From NCBI RefSeq assembly GCF_005222915.1, contig NZ_STFX01000054.1:169166-233165 (forward strand): a stretch of DNA of 64,000 bases. The letters run 5' to 3'. This document shows positions 38,776 through 46,913 of the stretch, piece by piece. The first letter of the stretch is position 1. Each line of letters starts with the position of its first letter. The translations under genes and the position numbers were made by a program. The notes beneath the pieces are model-generated. The model worked only from the letters and a program-made list of their open reading frames with translations, was not told the DNA's origin and did not search any database. The stretch is from Rhizobium sp. FKL33 (GTDB taxonomy: Bacteria > Pseudomonadota > Alphaproteobacteria > Rhizobiales > Rhizobiaceae).

Positions 38776-38805
38776 GCCGTCGCTGCAAAGCGGCGGCTTT
38801 TTTTG
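38776..38805 (+). terminator. Terminator of terC-family gene
   Basis: 9-bp stem GCCGTCGCT/AGCGGCGGC (one G-T pair) followed by TTTTTTTG, 25 bases after the stop. A recognisably related hairpin (AGGCTGTCGC...) follows the terC remnant at 42489. Confidence 0.88.
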
Positions 38806-38871
38806 TTTCGGTGGTGACAGTCACGGGGCGCGCTGCGTGTGTTTCGAGAGCATTTGCGCCGCAGCCTCAGG

Positions 38872-40194
38872 TCAACCGACTGGACCTGGAATGAAGATCT
38901 TAAAAACAAGGCCGTTCGGCGCGTTGCTCGTGAGAGATAAGGCGCCGTGATGGGCATGAACAATATCGGCGACAATCGACAGTCCGAGCCCGAACCCTTC
39001 CTGCCCCTGCCCGCGCGCATCATCTCCCTTGAAGAAGGGCTCGAAAACCTGTGTTCTTAAATGTTCAGGAATTCCCGGTCCGTTATCAGTAACGGCTATT
39101 TCGCAGCCTGTTTTGTATTCCTGTAAACTGACAATGACTTCAGTCGCAAATTTGACGCTGTTGTCGCAAAGGTTGGTGACTGCGCGCATGATGGCCAGTG
39201 GCTTGCAGTCGATGATCATCCGATTGGGGCCCTCGAACCGCACTTGGTAACCCACATCAGCAAACTCAGCGCAAGTCGTTTGCAGCAGGCTAGCAACATC
39301 CGCGCGCTGTATCGGTTCAGACGCGTAATCGTCCCTCAGATATTTCAAGACTTCGTTCAAGAGACCATCAATGCGGATGATGTCCGATAGCAGGCCCTCG
39401 CGCACCGGTCCTTCCTCCATTCGTTCGGCGCGAAGCCGCAACCGGGTCAACGGGGTTCGAAGATCGTGGCTGATGCCACGCAGCATTCGCGTCCTCGTTC
39501 CAACCATTAGCTGTATCCGGCTTCGCATCACGTTGAGCGCATGAGCGAGCGCCACGATTTCAGTGGGTCCGCGTTCTTCAAAAATCTCCGCGCTGTTTGC
39601 GATGTCCGAATGGGTGGCGGCTTCTGATATCCGCTTGATTGGTTCCGTGATGACCCGAATGGCGAATAGAAAAAAGAACGCGATCAAAACCAGGATAGCG
39701 ACAGAGTAATAGGGAGCCTCGTTCACGACCGCACTGTTCAGGATTGTATCAGGAAAGCCGGAAAGGATAAGGAGCGTGGCGCTGTCGACCTTTGCTGCGA
39801 TGACTCTCTCGCCCCTCCAGAAGGTGCGCCAACCTCCCACTGGCGGGGGGGGAGTGTTGTCGGTTGGAAAGATCGAATCGATGATCACGATCAGTACGCC
39901 GTCAAGTTCCGGCGGCCCGGTGAAGCTTTCGCTCACCGAAACGGGTTCCAACGAGAAACGCCAGCCGGCGGCGCGCGATGACGCGAGGATTGTTTCGCGT
40001 GCGCCCGGTGAAGCCGTTTTGAGCAGTTCAGCCACCATGTCGACGCGCGTGGCGATTTCTTCTATGTCCGGCGCAGCATCTCCGGCCCATTGCTCCAATG
40101 CTCTGCCGACAATGCCGACAACGAGCAGCGCCATCACAATGATCAGCGTGATCTGGCCTCTTATGGTGGCGGGCAGGAGTCGCTTCAGCCTCAT
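38872..40194 (-). CDS. EnvZ-type sensor histidine kinase
   Basis: 440 residues. Membrane helix ~14-36 (ITLIIVMALLVVGIVGRALE), a periplasmic part of about 140 residues, a second helix ~170-190 (YYSVAILVLIAFFFLFAIRV), a HAMP domain, the H-box MLRGISHDLRTPLTRLRLRAE and an ATPase domain with N-box NLCDNSVKFA, DNGPGIPEHL and GQEGFGLGLSIVADIVHAHHG. Its ATG overlaps the stop of the OmpR-type regulator (ATGA), so the pair is coupled. Base composition and codon use are less GC-biased than in neighbouring genes. The signal is unknown. Confidence 0.92.
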   Translation of the reverse strand: MRLKRLLPATIRGQITLIIVMALLVVGIVGRALEQWAGDAAPDIEEIATRVDMVAELLKTASPGARETILASSRAAGWRFSLEPVSVSESFTGPPELDGVLIVIIDSIFPTDNTPPPPVGGWRTFWRGERVIAAKVDSATLLILSGFPDTILNSAVVNEAPYYSVAILVLIAFFFLFAIRVITEPIKRISEAATHSDIANSAEIFEERGPTEIVALAHALNVMRSRIQLMVGTRTRMLRGISHDLRTPLTRLRLRAERMEEGPVREGLLSDIIRIDGLLNEVLKYLRDDYASEPIQRADVASLLQTTCAEFADVGYQVRFEGPNRMIIDCKPLAIMRAVTNLCDNSVKFATEVIVSLQEYKTGCEIAVTDNGPGIPEHLRTQVFEPFFKGDDARGQGQEGFGLGLSIVADIVHAHHGALSLTSNAPNGLVFKIFIPGPVG

Positions 40195-40904
40195 ACTTCC
40201 TCGACATTCGCCGTAAACACGTAGCCGCCAAGCCGCACAGTTTTGATGACAACGGGGTCGCGTGAATCATGCTCGATCTTCTGCCTCAACCGACTGATGT
40301 GCACATCGATGCTGCGTTCGATCGGGCCGGCCAAACCGGCATGGGTGACGCCCAGGAGCTCCTCGCGCGTCAAAACGCGTCCCGGGTTTCGGCAAAAGGC
40401 GAGCAGGATATCGAACTCATGCGTCGTCAATCCGACTCGTGCGTTGGTCGGATCATAGAGCTGCCGTCGAATGGGATCCACGAACCACCCGTCAAAACGC
40501 AGTTGCTTTGGCCGAAAATCCCTTAACGAAGGCAAGGCGGCGCGCCGCAGCAGACCGCGTATGCGCGCGATCAGCTCCCGCACGCTGAACGGTTTCGTGA
40601 CATAATCGTCGGCGCCAATTTCGAGACCGATGATCCTGTCAATTTCCGCACCGGCGGCCGTCAGCATAAGGATGGGTATGTCCGTCGTAGCCCGAAGACG
40701 CCGACACAGACTGAGCCCATTTTCGCCAGGCAGCATAACATCGAGGATCACGAGGTCGAAACCGGATCCCCGCATCCGTGCATCCATTGCAACGCCGTTC
40801 TGGGCGATCTCCGCGTTCATTCCACTTTCATTGAGACTATCGCGCAGCATGGCGGCTATCACCACGTCGTCTTCGACAATCAGAATTCGAGCAGCCTCCG
40901 ACAA
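40191..40904 (-). CDS. OmpR-family response regulator
   Basis: 237 residues if started at TTG 40904, which has GGGAG seven bases upstream and gives SEAARILIVEDDVVIAAML. The receiver has ILIVEDD (acidic pocket), the phosphorylated Asp in FDLVILDVMLPGENG, TAAG and ADDYVTKPFSVREL. The C-terminal winged helix includes GLTTHEFDILLAFCRNPGRV, RSIDVHISRLRQKIE and VRLGGYVFTANV. It diverges from the PAP2 gene across a perfect 14-bp inverted repeat that is a likely binding site. Upstream in-frame codons are untranslated in my model. Confidence 0.9.
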   Translation of the reverse strand: MSEAARILIVEDDVVIAAMLRDSLNESGMNAEIAQNGVAMDARMRGSGFDLVILDVMLPGENGLSLCRRLRATTDIPILMLTAAGAEIDRIIGLEIGADDYVTKPFSVRELIARIRGLLRRAALPSLRDFRPKQLRFDGWFVDPIRRQLYDPTNARVGLTTHEFDILLAFCRNPGRVLTREELLGVTHAGLAGPIERSIDVHISRLRQKIEHDSRDPVVIKTVRLGGYVFTANVEEV

Positions 40905-40986
40905 GCCCTGGCTCCCTATACCGTCCGCATCACACTTTCCGATTTCCGTAGCACGACGGCGCCGGTCTTTGGCCCGCGCGAATATT

Positions 40987-41035
40987 AAGATTTGTTTCAG
41001 ATCTCGCCTTTTCCGGCCAACCTGAAACAAATCTT
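40987..41035. promoter_or_regulatory. Operator-like 14-bp perfect inverted repeat between regulator and PAP2 gene
   Basis: AAGATTTGTTTCAG (40987-41000) and its exact reverse complement CTGAAACAAATCTT (41022-41035) are separated by 21 bases, so arm centres are about three and a third helical turns apart. They lie 32 bases before the PAP2 start and in the promoter zone of the divergent two-component operon. Confidence 0.7.
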
Positions 41036-41066
41036 CACATAATCAAACATTCCGCCTGTCCACGCC

Positions 41067-41930
41067 GTGGCAGAAAAAGAGGCCTCGAAAGCGCCCTCTT
41101 CAATCCAGCCCCTGGCAGAATTTCGTGAAGGCCAGGACCTTTTTAAGCGGATGTTCCCAGTGCAAAATTCATCTTCGGTCTCGAAGGACGACAGTCAACT
41201 GTCATTCAAGAAGATTTCTTATATCCGGCGCCTCAACGAAACAGTTCGCCGACATTGGAACCCCGTGAGCGTTTATGTCTCCTTGAATCCGCTTGCTGCG
41301 CTGGGAATCGTGATCCTGCTCTGCAGCATGCTGTTCGTCATGTTTCCACAAATCGACATGGGCGTTTCGAGGTTCTTCACCTTCGGAACGCGGTTTTATC
41401 TGTCTGAAAATCCACTACTGCTGTGGATCCGCGACGCTAACCGCATGCTTCCCTACATTGTATTGCCCATCATGATCGTCCTGCTAGCGGCGCGACCACT
41501 TCATAGTTCCTTTCGTTCGATGACAAGACGCGCCTTGTTCGTCGTATTGAGCTATGTTCTGGGATCGGCGATCACGGTTCAGGTGTTCAAGAACTTCTTC
41601 TCCCGGGCCAGACCTCGGGATGTGATTGAGTTTGGCGGGACCTTGGTGTTTACGCCGGCATGGCAATTCGCATCGGTGTGCGAGCGCAATTGTTCGTTCC
41701 TGTCCGGGGAAGCAGCATCGGCAGCCGCATTTCTCGCTATCCTGGTGTTCGTGCCCCGCCCCTACCGAATGGTCGTCGCAGCGCCGTTGGTTCCGCTGTC
41801 GATAATCGTCGCTCTGAACCGTGTCGCTTTTGGCGCCCATTTCCTGTCCGACGCCTTGCTCGGATGGCTGATCGTCCTATGGCTTATGCTTTGGCTCTAC
41901 CGAAAAATGGGGCTCGATCCTGCCCCATGA
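41067..41930 (+). CDS. PAP2-family membrane phosphatase with SGE variant motif
   Basis: 287 residues. After a polar N-terminus of about 70 residues come six hydrophobic segments. PAP2 motif 1 is KNFFSRARPRD (KX6RP, about residue 174), motif 2 is CSFLSGEAAS (about 210), and motif 3 is NRVAFGAHFLSD (RX5HX3D, about 250). Motif 2 has Glu in place of the usual His of PSGH; I recall SGE forms in other alphaproteobacterial PAP2 proteins, some acting on lipid A. Start GTG 41067 is tentative. Divergent from a two-component system, so likely its target. Lipid A or phospholipid phosphatase is an inference. Confidence 0.85.
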   Translation: MAEKEASKAPSSIQPLAEFREGQDLFKRMFPVQNSSSVSKDDSQLSFKKISYIRRLNETVRRHWNPVSVYVSLNPLAALGIVILLCSMLFVMFPQIDMGVSRFFTFGTRFYLSENPLLLWIRDANRMLPYIVLPIMIVLLAARPLHSSFRSMTRRALFVVLSYVLGSAITVQVFKNFFSRARPRDVIEFGGTLVFTPAWQFASVCERNCSFLSGEAASAAAFLAILVFVPRPYRMVVAAPLVPLSIIVALNRVAFGAHFLSDALLGWLIVLWLMLWLYRKMGLDPAP

Positions 41931-42156
41931 GGGCGGCAAACCTGTCTTGCGGTGCTCCGAAGCCTTCCACAAGTTTTGTCAGCAAAGACAGTCCGCCCTT
42001 GGCGGAAGTCGAAATGCCCGCCCGTCAAGACATTTGGCCAGTCGCGGGCCTAGCATACACACCCGCATCTCAGGTCGGGAGGAAGCTATTTTGGACCAAC
42101 ATTCAGCACGACGCAAACCAGACCGAAGAGCCCAAGAGGATAGCAAGTGCGATCAC

Positions 42157-42351
42157 GTGCAGGAAACAGGCAAAACCCCAGTTGCATCGCTGTCGGACTT
42201 TCGGAAAATACCGTCCGCTTCAGCGCCCTCCGGTCAGGGGCGCGAAGAGAAACCTTCGTGGAGAAGACGGTTGCTTGCCGGATTTTTGTTCGGACTGAGC
42301 ATGATTGCGAGCATCTATTTTCAGCCGCTTGCGCAACGGATACTTGAGTAG
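42157..42351 (+). CDS. Possible small single-pass membrane protein
   Basis: 64 residues if started at GTG 42157 (the frame is open from 41947). The N-terminal half is polar and low in pattern. The C-terminal part WRRRLLAGFLFGLSMIASIY forms one positive-inside membrane helix, and the frame ends QPLAQRILE at a TAG directly before the terC remnant. No clear ribosome-binding site. Its position after PAP2 could suggest a small membrane partner, but it may equally be a chance frame in junction DNA. Confidence 0.3.
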   Translation: MQETGKTPVASLSDFRKIPSASAPSGQGREEKPSWRRRLLAGFLFGLSMIASIYFQPLAQRILE

Positions 42352-42462
42352 ATCTCGCGGCCGTCGCCGGCAATGTCGCTGGGCGTCACCGTCGCCATCC
42401 TCGCCGCCGGTATTCTCGGCCCGCTCTGGCCGACGCGCAAGGAAGAGACGCACAAGGCGTAA
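42352..42462 (+). pseudogene. Remnant of a terC-family 3' end
   Basis: Translates in one frame as ISRPSPAMSLGVTVAILAAG followed by ILGPLWPTRKEETHKA and stop, matching the last ~32 residues of the terC-family gene ending at 38751 (VSLSVTVAILAAGILGSLWA, then TRNEETHKA). Nucleotide identity is roughly 80-85 percent, including the 17-base run GTCACCGTCGCCATCCT. Only the tail remains, with an in-frame TAG before it and no start, so it cannot encode a transporter. It marks the right edge of the TCS/PAP2 block. Confidence 0.85.
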
Positions 42463-42488
42463 CGGAACGTCGCCACACAAGACCGATC

Positions 42489-42519
42489 AGGCTGTCGCTA
42501 TAATGGCGGCAGCCTCTTT
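42489..42519. terminator. Hairpin shared by terC remnant and Lrp gene
   Basis: Imperfect stem AGGCTGTCGC/GGCGGCAGCCT with loop TATAAT and a CTTT tail, related in sequence to the terC terminator at 38776. It overlaps the last codons of the convergent Lrp gene. Confidence 0.55.
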
Positions 42520-42953
42520 ACTATCGACTTGCCCTTCACCACGGCCGTGCTGGTGACGGCATGTTCGGATAAGCCTTCCAACACGTCATCAAGCTCTTCG
42601 ACAGACCGCACCACCAGACGCGCCAGGAACGGATCGTCGCCTGTGACCTTGTCGCATTCGATGAAATGCGGTTCCTCCTGGATGAGTCTTTCGACCAGAT
42701 GCAGCTTTCCCGGCAGAGGCCGAATCCGCACCAGCGCCTGGATCTGATAGCCGAGCGCGCGCGCATCCACGTCAATGGTGAAATTGCGGATGACCCCGCT
42801 CTCCTGCAGATGACGGACCCGTTCCGCCACGCTTGGCGCCGACATGCCGACCGCGCGCGCAAGTTCGCTCATGGGAAGCCGTCCCTCCCGATCCAATAGG
42901 TCGATGATCCTCCGATCGACATCATCTGGCCGAAAATTTTCATTCTTAGGCAT
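42498..42953 (-). CDS. Lrp/AsnC-family transcriptional regulator
   Basis: 151 residues. N-terminal winged helix: DDVDRRIIDLLDREGRLPMS, ELARAVGMSAPSVAERVRHL. C-terminal RAM ligand domain: GYQIQALVRIRPLPGKLHLV, FIECDKVTGDDPFLARLVV and SVEELDDVLEGLSEHAV. It diverges from a DMT transporter gene over 113 bp, a common regulator-exporter arrangement in which the Lrp protein senses the amino acid carried. Ligand unknown. Confidence 0.94.
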   Translation of the reverse strand: MPKNENFRPDDVDRRIIDLLDREGRLPMSELARAVGMSAPSVAERVRHLQESGVIRNFTIDVDARALGYQIQALVRIRPLPGKLHLVERLIQEEPHFIECDKVTGDDPFLARLVVRSVEELDDVLEGLSEHAVTSTAVVKGKSIVKRLPPL

Positions 42954-43066
42954 TTTGGCGATTTCCCCTCATCCAATTTGACGATCCCGCAACTCATCCT
43001 TCGATCATCGATATAATTCACCAAAATCTCCTTTCATAATAGCCTGATTAGGGAAAGGGGACACTC

Positions 43067-43999
43067 ATGTTGCTCGGCGTGCTCGCAGGTCTCGCCACCT
43101 GCGCCCTTTGGGGACTGACATTCATCGCGCCCCGCGCGGTCGAGCCATTCACCGTGTGGGACCTCACCATCGCGCGCTATCTGGTGTTTGGCGCGGCCTC
43201 GGGGCTTCTGATGATTTCGCCGAGATTTCGGCCACACGGTCTTGGCCTTGGCCAGGTGGCGGCCGGCCTCTGCCTCGGCGGAGCGGGCTATATCGGATAT
43301 TTCCTGAGCGCGTCCTTCGCGGTGAAAAGCGCGGGCGCCACGCTGCCGCCGCTGATCATTGGAACGATGCCGGTGATCCTGGCCCTGATCGGCAATGCGA
43401 GGGAGAGATCATTCGCCTGGACACATCTCGCTTTACCTCTGGCGCTGATCGCTGCGGGAATTGTCGTCGTCAACGCCGACGCCGCGTCCCTCGCTGCGTC
43501 GGAGGCCTCCACGACATCCGGCGCAGGATTGGCATGGGCCCTGTTGTCCCTGGCGATCTGGGTCGTCTACGGACTGGTGAACTCGAGCATTCTGAGAGGC
43601 CCGGCGCCGCCTGACATTCTTGCCTGGACCGGCCTTCAGGGGCTCGGGGCCGGGTTTGGAGCGCTTGCCCTCATGCCGATGTCGTCCCTGCTTGCGCCGC
43701 AGCTTGTCGCCGCCGCAAATCCCGCGGCCCTGATCGTCTGGGCGCTGGTCATGGGACTGGCCGGATCCTGGCTTGCGACCTGGTTCTGGGCCGTCGCGTC
43801 GACGCGCCTGCCGTTGAGCTTCGCCGCGCAACTGATCGTCGCCGAAACGATCTTCGGCCTCCTCTACGGCTTTCTCTGGGAAAACCGGTTTCCGACCATG
43901 CTGGAAATTGCCGGGATTGCGCTGCAAATCGCCGGCGTCAGCCTGACGCTTGCGAGGCTGGGTCACGCCAGCGAGGCGGAGGCGCAAAGCATGACATAG
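43067..43999 (+). CDS. EamA/DMT-family transporter
   Basis: 310 residues with ten hydrophobic segments arranged as two EamA repeats (GVLAGLATCALWGLTFIAPR in the first, SGAGLAWALLSLAIWVVYGL in the second; ETIFGLLYGFLWENRFP near the end is typical). DMT proteins of this sort export amino acids or metabolites. The divergent Lrp gene points to amino-acid efflux, as inference. It converges with the HerA-like ATPase gene 15 bp away. Confidence 0.9.
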   Translation: MLLGVLAGLATCALWGLTFIAPRAVEPFTVWDLTIARYLVFGAASGLLMISPRFRPHGLGLGQVAAGLCLGGAGYIGYFLSASFAVKSAGATLPPLIIGTMPVILALIGNARERSFAWTHLALPLALIAAGIVVVNADAASLAASEASTTSGAGLAWALLSLAIWVVYGLVNSSILRGPAPPDILAWTGLQGLGAGFGALALMPMSSLLAPQLVAAANPAALIVWALVMGLAGSWLATWFWAVASTRLPLSFAAQLIVAETIFGLLYGFLWENRFPTMLEIAGIALQIAGVSLTLARLGHASEAEAQSMT

Positions 44000-44014
44000 G
44001 ATCGACTCGTTGCG

Positions 44015-45526
44015 TTATTCCGCGGCCGACCGTGTCTCCACCTCGGGCTGATCGGGATTGCCCGGCGCTGTTTCCGCATCGAGATCCGGAAAAGCGGCGA
44101 TGCGGGCGCCGACGCGGTCCTGATGCAGTACGATCAAGCCCTGTTCCTCGAAATAGGAGAGAAGACGGCGGGCGCGGCGGGCGGAATGGGTGCCATAGGC
44201 GCGCGCGATCGCCTGATCGGACGGACAGGGCTGGCCGGTGATGGCGGCGTTGGCGATCAGCAGAAACACCGCCTTCAAGTCGTCGGTGACGCTGCGGGAG
44301 AGATCGAGCGCCTTTGCCCAGGTCTCGCTGCCGCGCGTCTCCTCGTCGGCGCCGGAGCGAATGATCGCCAGCCTTTGGCGGAATTCCGGCAGCGCGACGG
44401 TCGCGCCGGTCAGACGCCGGATGCGGCAGCGGACGAGAAACTCCTGAAACAGTTCGGCGTCGGGCCGGAAGGCGGAATCCCCCTGGCTCAGCACATCCTC
44501 CAGCGCCGCCTGCACCAGTTGTTCGCGCTCTTCCTCGGTGAGCTCAGCGCGCTTGGGCCTTGCCTCGCGGGTCTCAACAGGTTCGATGTCGCGCGCCTTG
44601 GAGAGTTCGGCGAGAATATCGGTTGAGGGGCGCGGCGCCGGCTGCACATAGCGCGGGATCGGCCGCGTCAATTCCTGCGGGTCGGGCGTCAGGATGAGAT
44701 CGGCGGCGTCGACATTGGCCTCGGGCAGCGGCATCAGCTTGGGGCTGGAAGAGCGCGCCGAGGTCTCGACCTTGCCGATCTCCACCTTCAGCGGCTTGCG
44801 GCTGAGCGCTGGGCCGAGCGCCACGAAATTGCCGCGCGGCAGATCTCGGAACATCTCCGCCTGACGGCGCTCCAAACCAAGAAGATCGGAAGCGCGCGCC
44901 ATGTCGATGTCGAGAAAGGTGCGGCCCATCAGGAAGTTGGAGGCTTCGGCGGCGACGTTCTTGGCGAGTTTCGCCAGGCGCTGGGTGGCGATGACGCCAG
45001 CCAGTCCGCGCTTGCGACCGCGGCACATCAGATTGGTCATAGCGCCCAGCGACAGGCGACGAACCTCGTCATTGACTTCGCCGGCGGCGGCGGGGGCAAA
45101 GAGCTGGGCTTCGTCGACCACCACCAGCACGGGATACCAGAAATCGCGATCGGCGTCGAACATGCCGTTGAGGAATATCGCGGCATTGCGCATCTGGTCT
45201 TCGGCGTCGAGGCCTTCGAGCGAGAGGACGCAGGAGACGCGATGCTGTCGCACACGGGCGGCGATGCCGAGCAGTTCGGCCTCGGTGCGGTCGCCCTCGA
45301 TGGCGACATGGCCGTAACGGTCGCCAAGCGTGACGAAATCGCCTTCGGGATCGATGATGACCTGCTGCACCCAACCGGCCGATTGCTCCAGCAACCTGCG
45401 CAGAAGATGCGATTTGCCCGAACCGGAATTGCCCTGCACCAAAAGACGGGTCGCCAGCAATTCCTCAAGGTCGAGCGTCGCGCGCGTGCCGCCCGCGCCG
45501 GTTCCCATGTCGATGCCTGCCGTCAT
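44015..45526 (-). CDS. HerA/DUF87-type ATPase
   Basis: 503 residues. The P-loop LLVQGNSGSGKSHLLRRLLE is at about residue 30 and Walker B is VLVVVDEAQLFAPAA. The segment LMCRGRKRGLAGVIATQRLA...EASNFLMGRTFLDID is characteristic of HerA-like and related DUF87 ATPases that pump or translocate DNA. The C-terminal third is Pro/Arg-rich followed by a helical domain with RAYGTHSARRARRLLSYFEE, which resembles a winged helix. No nurA or other partner nuclease is adjacent, so a DNA-processing role is only inferred. Confidence 0.85.
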   Translation of the reverse strand: MTAGIDMGTGAGGTRATLDLEELLATRLLVQGNSGSGKSHLLRRLLEQSAGWVQQVIIDPEGDFVTLGDRYGHVAIEGDRTEAELLGIAARVRQHRVSCVLSLEGLDAEDQMRNAAIFLNGMFDADRDFWYPVLVVVDEAQLFAPAAAGEVNDEVRRLSLGAMTNLMCRGRKRGLAGVIATQRLAKLAKNVAAEASNFLMGRTFLDIDMARASDLLGLERRQAEMFRDLPRGNFVALGPALSRKPLKVEIGKVETSARSSSPKLMPLPEANVDAADLILTPDPQELTRPIPRYVQPAPRPSTDILAELSKARDIEPVETREARPKRAELTEEEREQLVQAALEDVLSQGDSAFRPDAELFQEFLVRCRIRRLTGATVALPEFRQRLAIIRSGADEETRGSETWAKALDLSRSVTDDLKAVFLLIANAAITGQPCPSDQAIARAYGTHSARRARRLLSYFEEQGLIVLHQDRVGARIAAFPDLDAETAPGNPDQPEVETRSAAE

Positions 45527-45689
45527 GCCAATCCTCGTCGTCCGCCAATCCCTCTCCTAGCAACGATTCTCACCAGGGGGCAATCAAATCGATCTTCCCC
45601 ACAGATTTTGCGCGTGCTTCAATGTCCATTCTGGAAACCGATCGGAAAAGTTTGGCTGCTATCACAGCAGGACAACCGGATATCCAGCC

Positions 45690-46151
45690 ATGACCAAATC
45701 TCTCGAGCTCTTTTATCGACCCGGACTGCTGATCGTCTGGCTGTTGCTGCTCTTGGGAGGATTTACGGTGATCGGCGCGCAGGCGCTCCAATCGCTCCGG
45801 CTGGGCGCGACGCCCATCGCCTCCCTCCTGCTTTTGATGTTCACGGCTGTAGGCATCCTCTATATCCTTCGTCGCCTGCTGACCCCGTCAAAACCGGCAT
45901 TGGTCGCCGATATCGCGGGGATCTCCTACCGGGGCGGCGCGAACCGGATTGAATGGCGCGACGTCAGGGAATTCACCCTCCGCCGGGAGATGATGATCAC
46001 CTATCTCCGCCTCCGCTATGCGGCCTCTGGTCAACCCGGCAAGATGCGAAGCGTCGACCTCTGCCTGTCGGGGCTGAGCCTTCCTCCTGAGGACATCGCC
46101 ATTCAACTGCGCGCCTTGAAGGAAAATAGCGCCGCGCCGAAGCCTGCTTGA
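45690..46151 (+). CDS. Membrane protein with PH-like tail, unknown function
   Basis: 153 residues. Two hydrophobic segments (LLIVWLLLLLGGFTVIGAQA, about residues 13-33, and PIASLLLLMFTAVGILYILR, about 42-62) precede a soluble beta-rich part: VADIAGISYRGGANRIEWRDVREFTLR...YLRLRY. The pattern I-x-W-x-D-V/I in this region resembles bacterial PH-like domains in small membrane proteins. No assigned function. Divergent from the HerA-like gene. Confidence 0.7.
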   Translation: MTKSLELFYRPGLLIVWLLLLLGGFTVIGAQALQSLRLGATPIASLLLLMFTAVGILYILRRLLTPSKPALVADIAGISYRGGANRIEWRDVREFTLRREMMITYLRLRYAASGQPGKMRSVDLCLSGLSLPPEDIAIQLRALKENSAAPKPA

Positions 46152-46210
46152 TCCTGCACAAAGCGCCGGCCGCCGCATGAGCGCAGTCTGCCGAAAACGG
46201 AGGACGCGCC

Positions 46211-46738
46211 ATGAAGCTGATGATCATCTACGCCTCGATCGAGGGACAGACCCGCAAGATCGCCGAACACATCGCCGCGCATGCCGAAAACAAGGGGCAT
46301 GCCGCCGCGCTGATGAATGTCAACGCCGCCCAGGAATTCGGCCTCGAAAAACCGGACGCCGTGATACTCGCGGCTCCCATCCATGCGGCGCGTTATCCCA
46401 CGCCCTTCGTGGATTTCGTCCATCGCGAGAAGGACTGGCTCAACGCCCTGCCCTCGGCCTTCGTCTCGGTCACGCTGTCAATCCACAGCGAGCATGACGA
46501 CGAACGCGCCGCGGCGGCAAATTTTCCCGAGGCGCTCAAAGCCGAAACCGGTTGGCGGCCGCAAGCGATCCACAACGCCGCCGGCGCTCTCCGCTTCACC
46601 GAATATGATTTTTTCAAGCGCTGGATGATGCGTCGCATCGCCGAGGCCGAAGGCGCGCCGACTGATCGCGGCGACGTGGAATTCACCGACTGGCGGCTGC
46701 TCGACGACTTCGTCGACGCTTTTCTCGACCTCGTCTGA
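46211..46738 (+). CDS. HemG-like flavodoxin-fold protein (possible protoporphyrinogen oxidase)
   Basis: 175 residues. The FMN-binding loop is IYASIEGQTRKIAEHIAAHA near the N-terminus, followed by AVILAAPIHAARYPTPFVDF and a long-chain insert typical of HemG (LSIHSEHDDERAAAANF, EYDFFKRWMMRRIAEAEG, EFTDWRLLDDF). HemG oxidises protoporphyrinogen IX with a quinone acceptor. Many alphaproteobacteria use HemJ instead, so this one may have another redox role. No heme genes are beside it. Confidence 0.85.
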   Translation: MKLMIIYASIEGQTRKIAEHIAAHAENKGHAAALMNVNAAQEFGLEKPDAVILAAPIHAARYPTPFVDFVHREKDWLNALPSAFVSVTLSIHSEHDDERAAAANFPEALKAETGWRPQAIHNAAGALRFTEYDFFKRWMMRRIAEAEGAPTDRGDVEFTDWRLLDDFVDAFLDLV

Positions 46739-46913
46739 CGGCTGTTTCTGGGCGGCGACGGCGCGCCCGCGGCGCGCCTGTAAACCCGGCGTTAAGCATA
46801 GGCCTTTACGGTTGATTTGCCATAGTTCTTCACGAGTTCATGACGAATTCGAATGTGTTCGAGGAATGTGGCCAGGCATTTGTATCGTCCATGTATTGAG
46901 TTCGGAAGTTGCC

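Larger units (their letters stand above)
41931..42497. other. Mostly noncoding junction zone of the PAP2/TCS block
   Basis: 567 bp between PAP2 and the Lrp gene. Contains one weak small reading frame (42157-42351), then the terC remnant (42352-42462). Several other frames are open but show no recognisable protein features. Confidence 0.5.
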
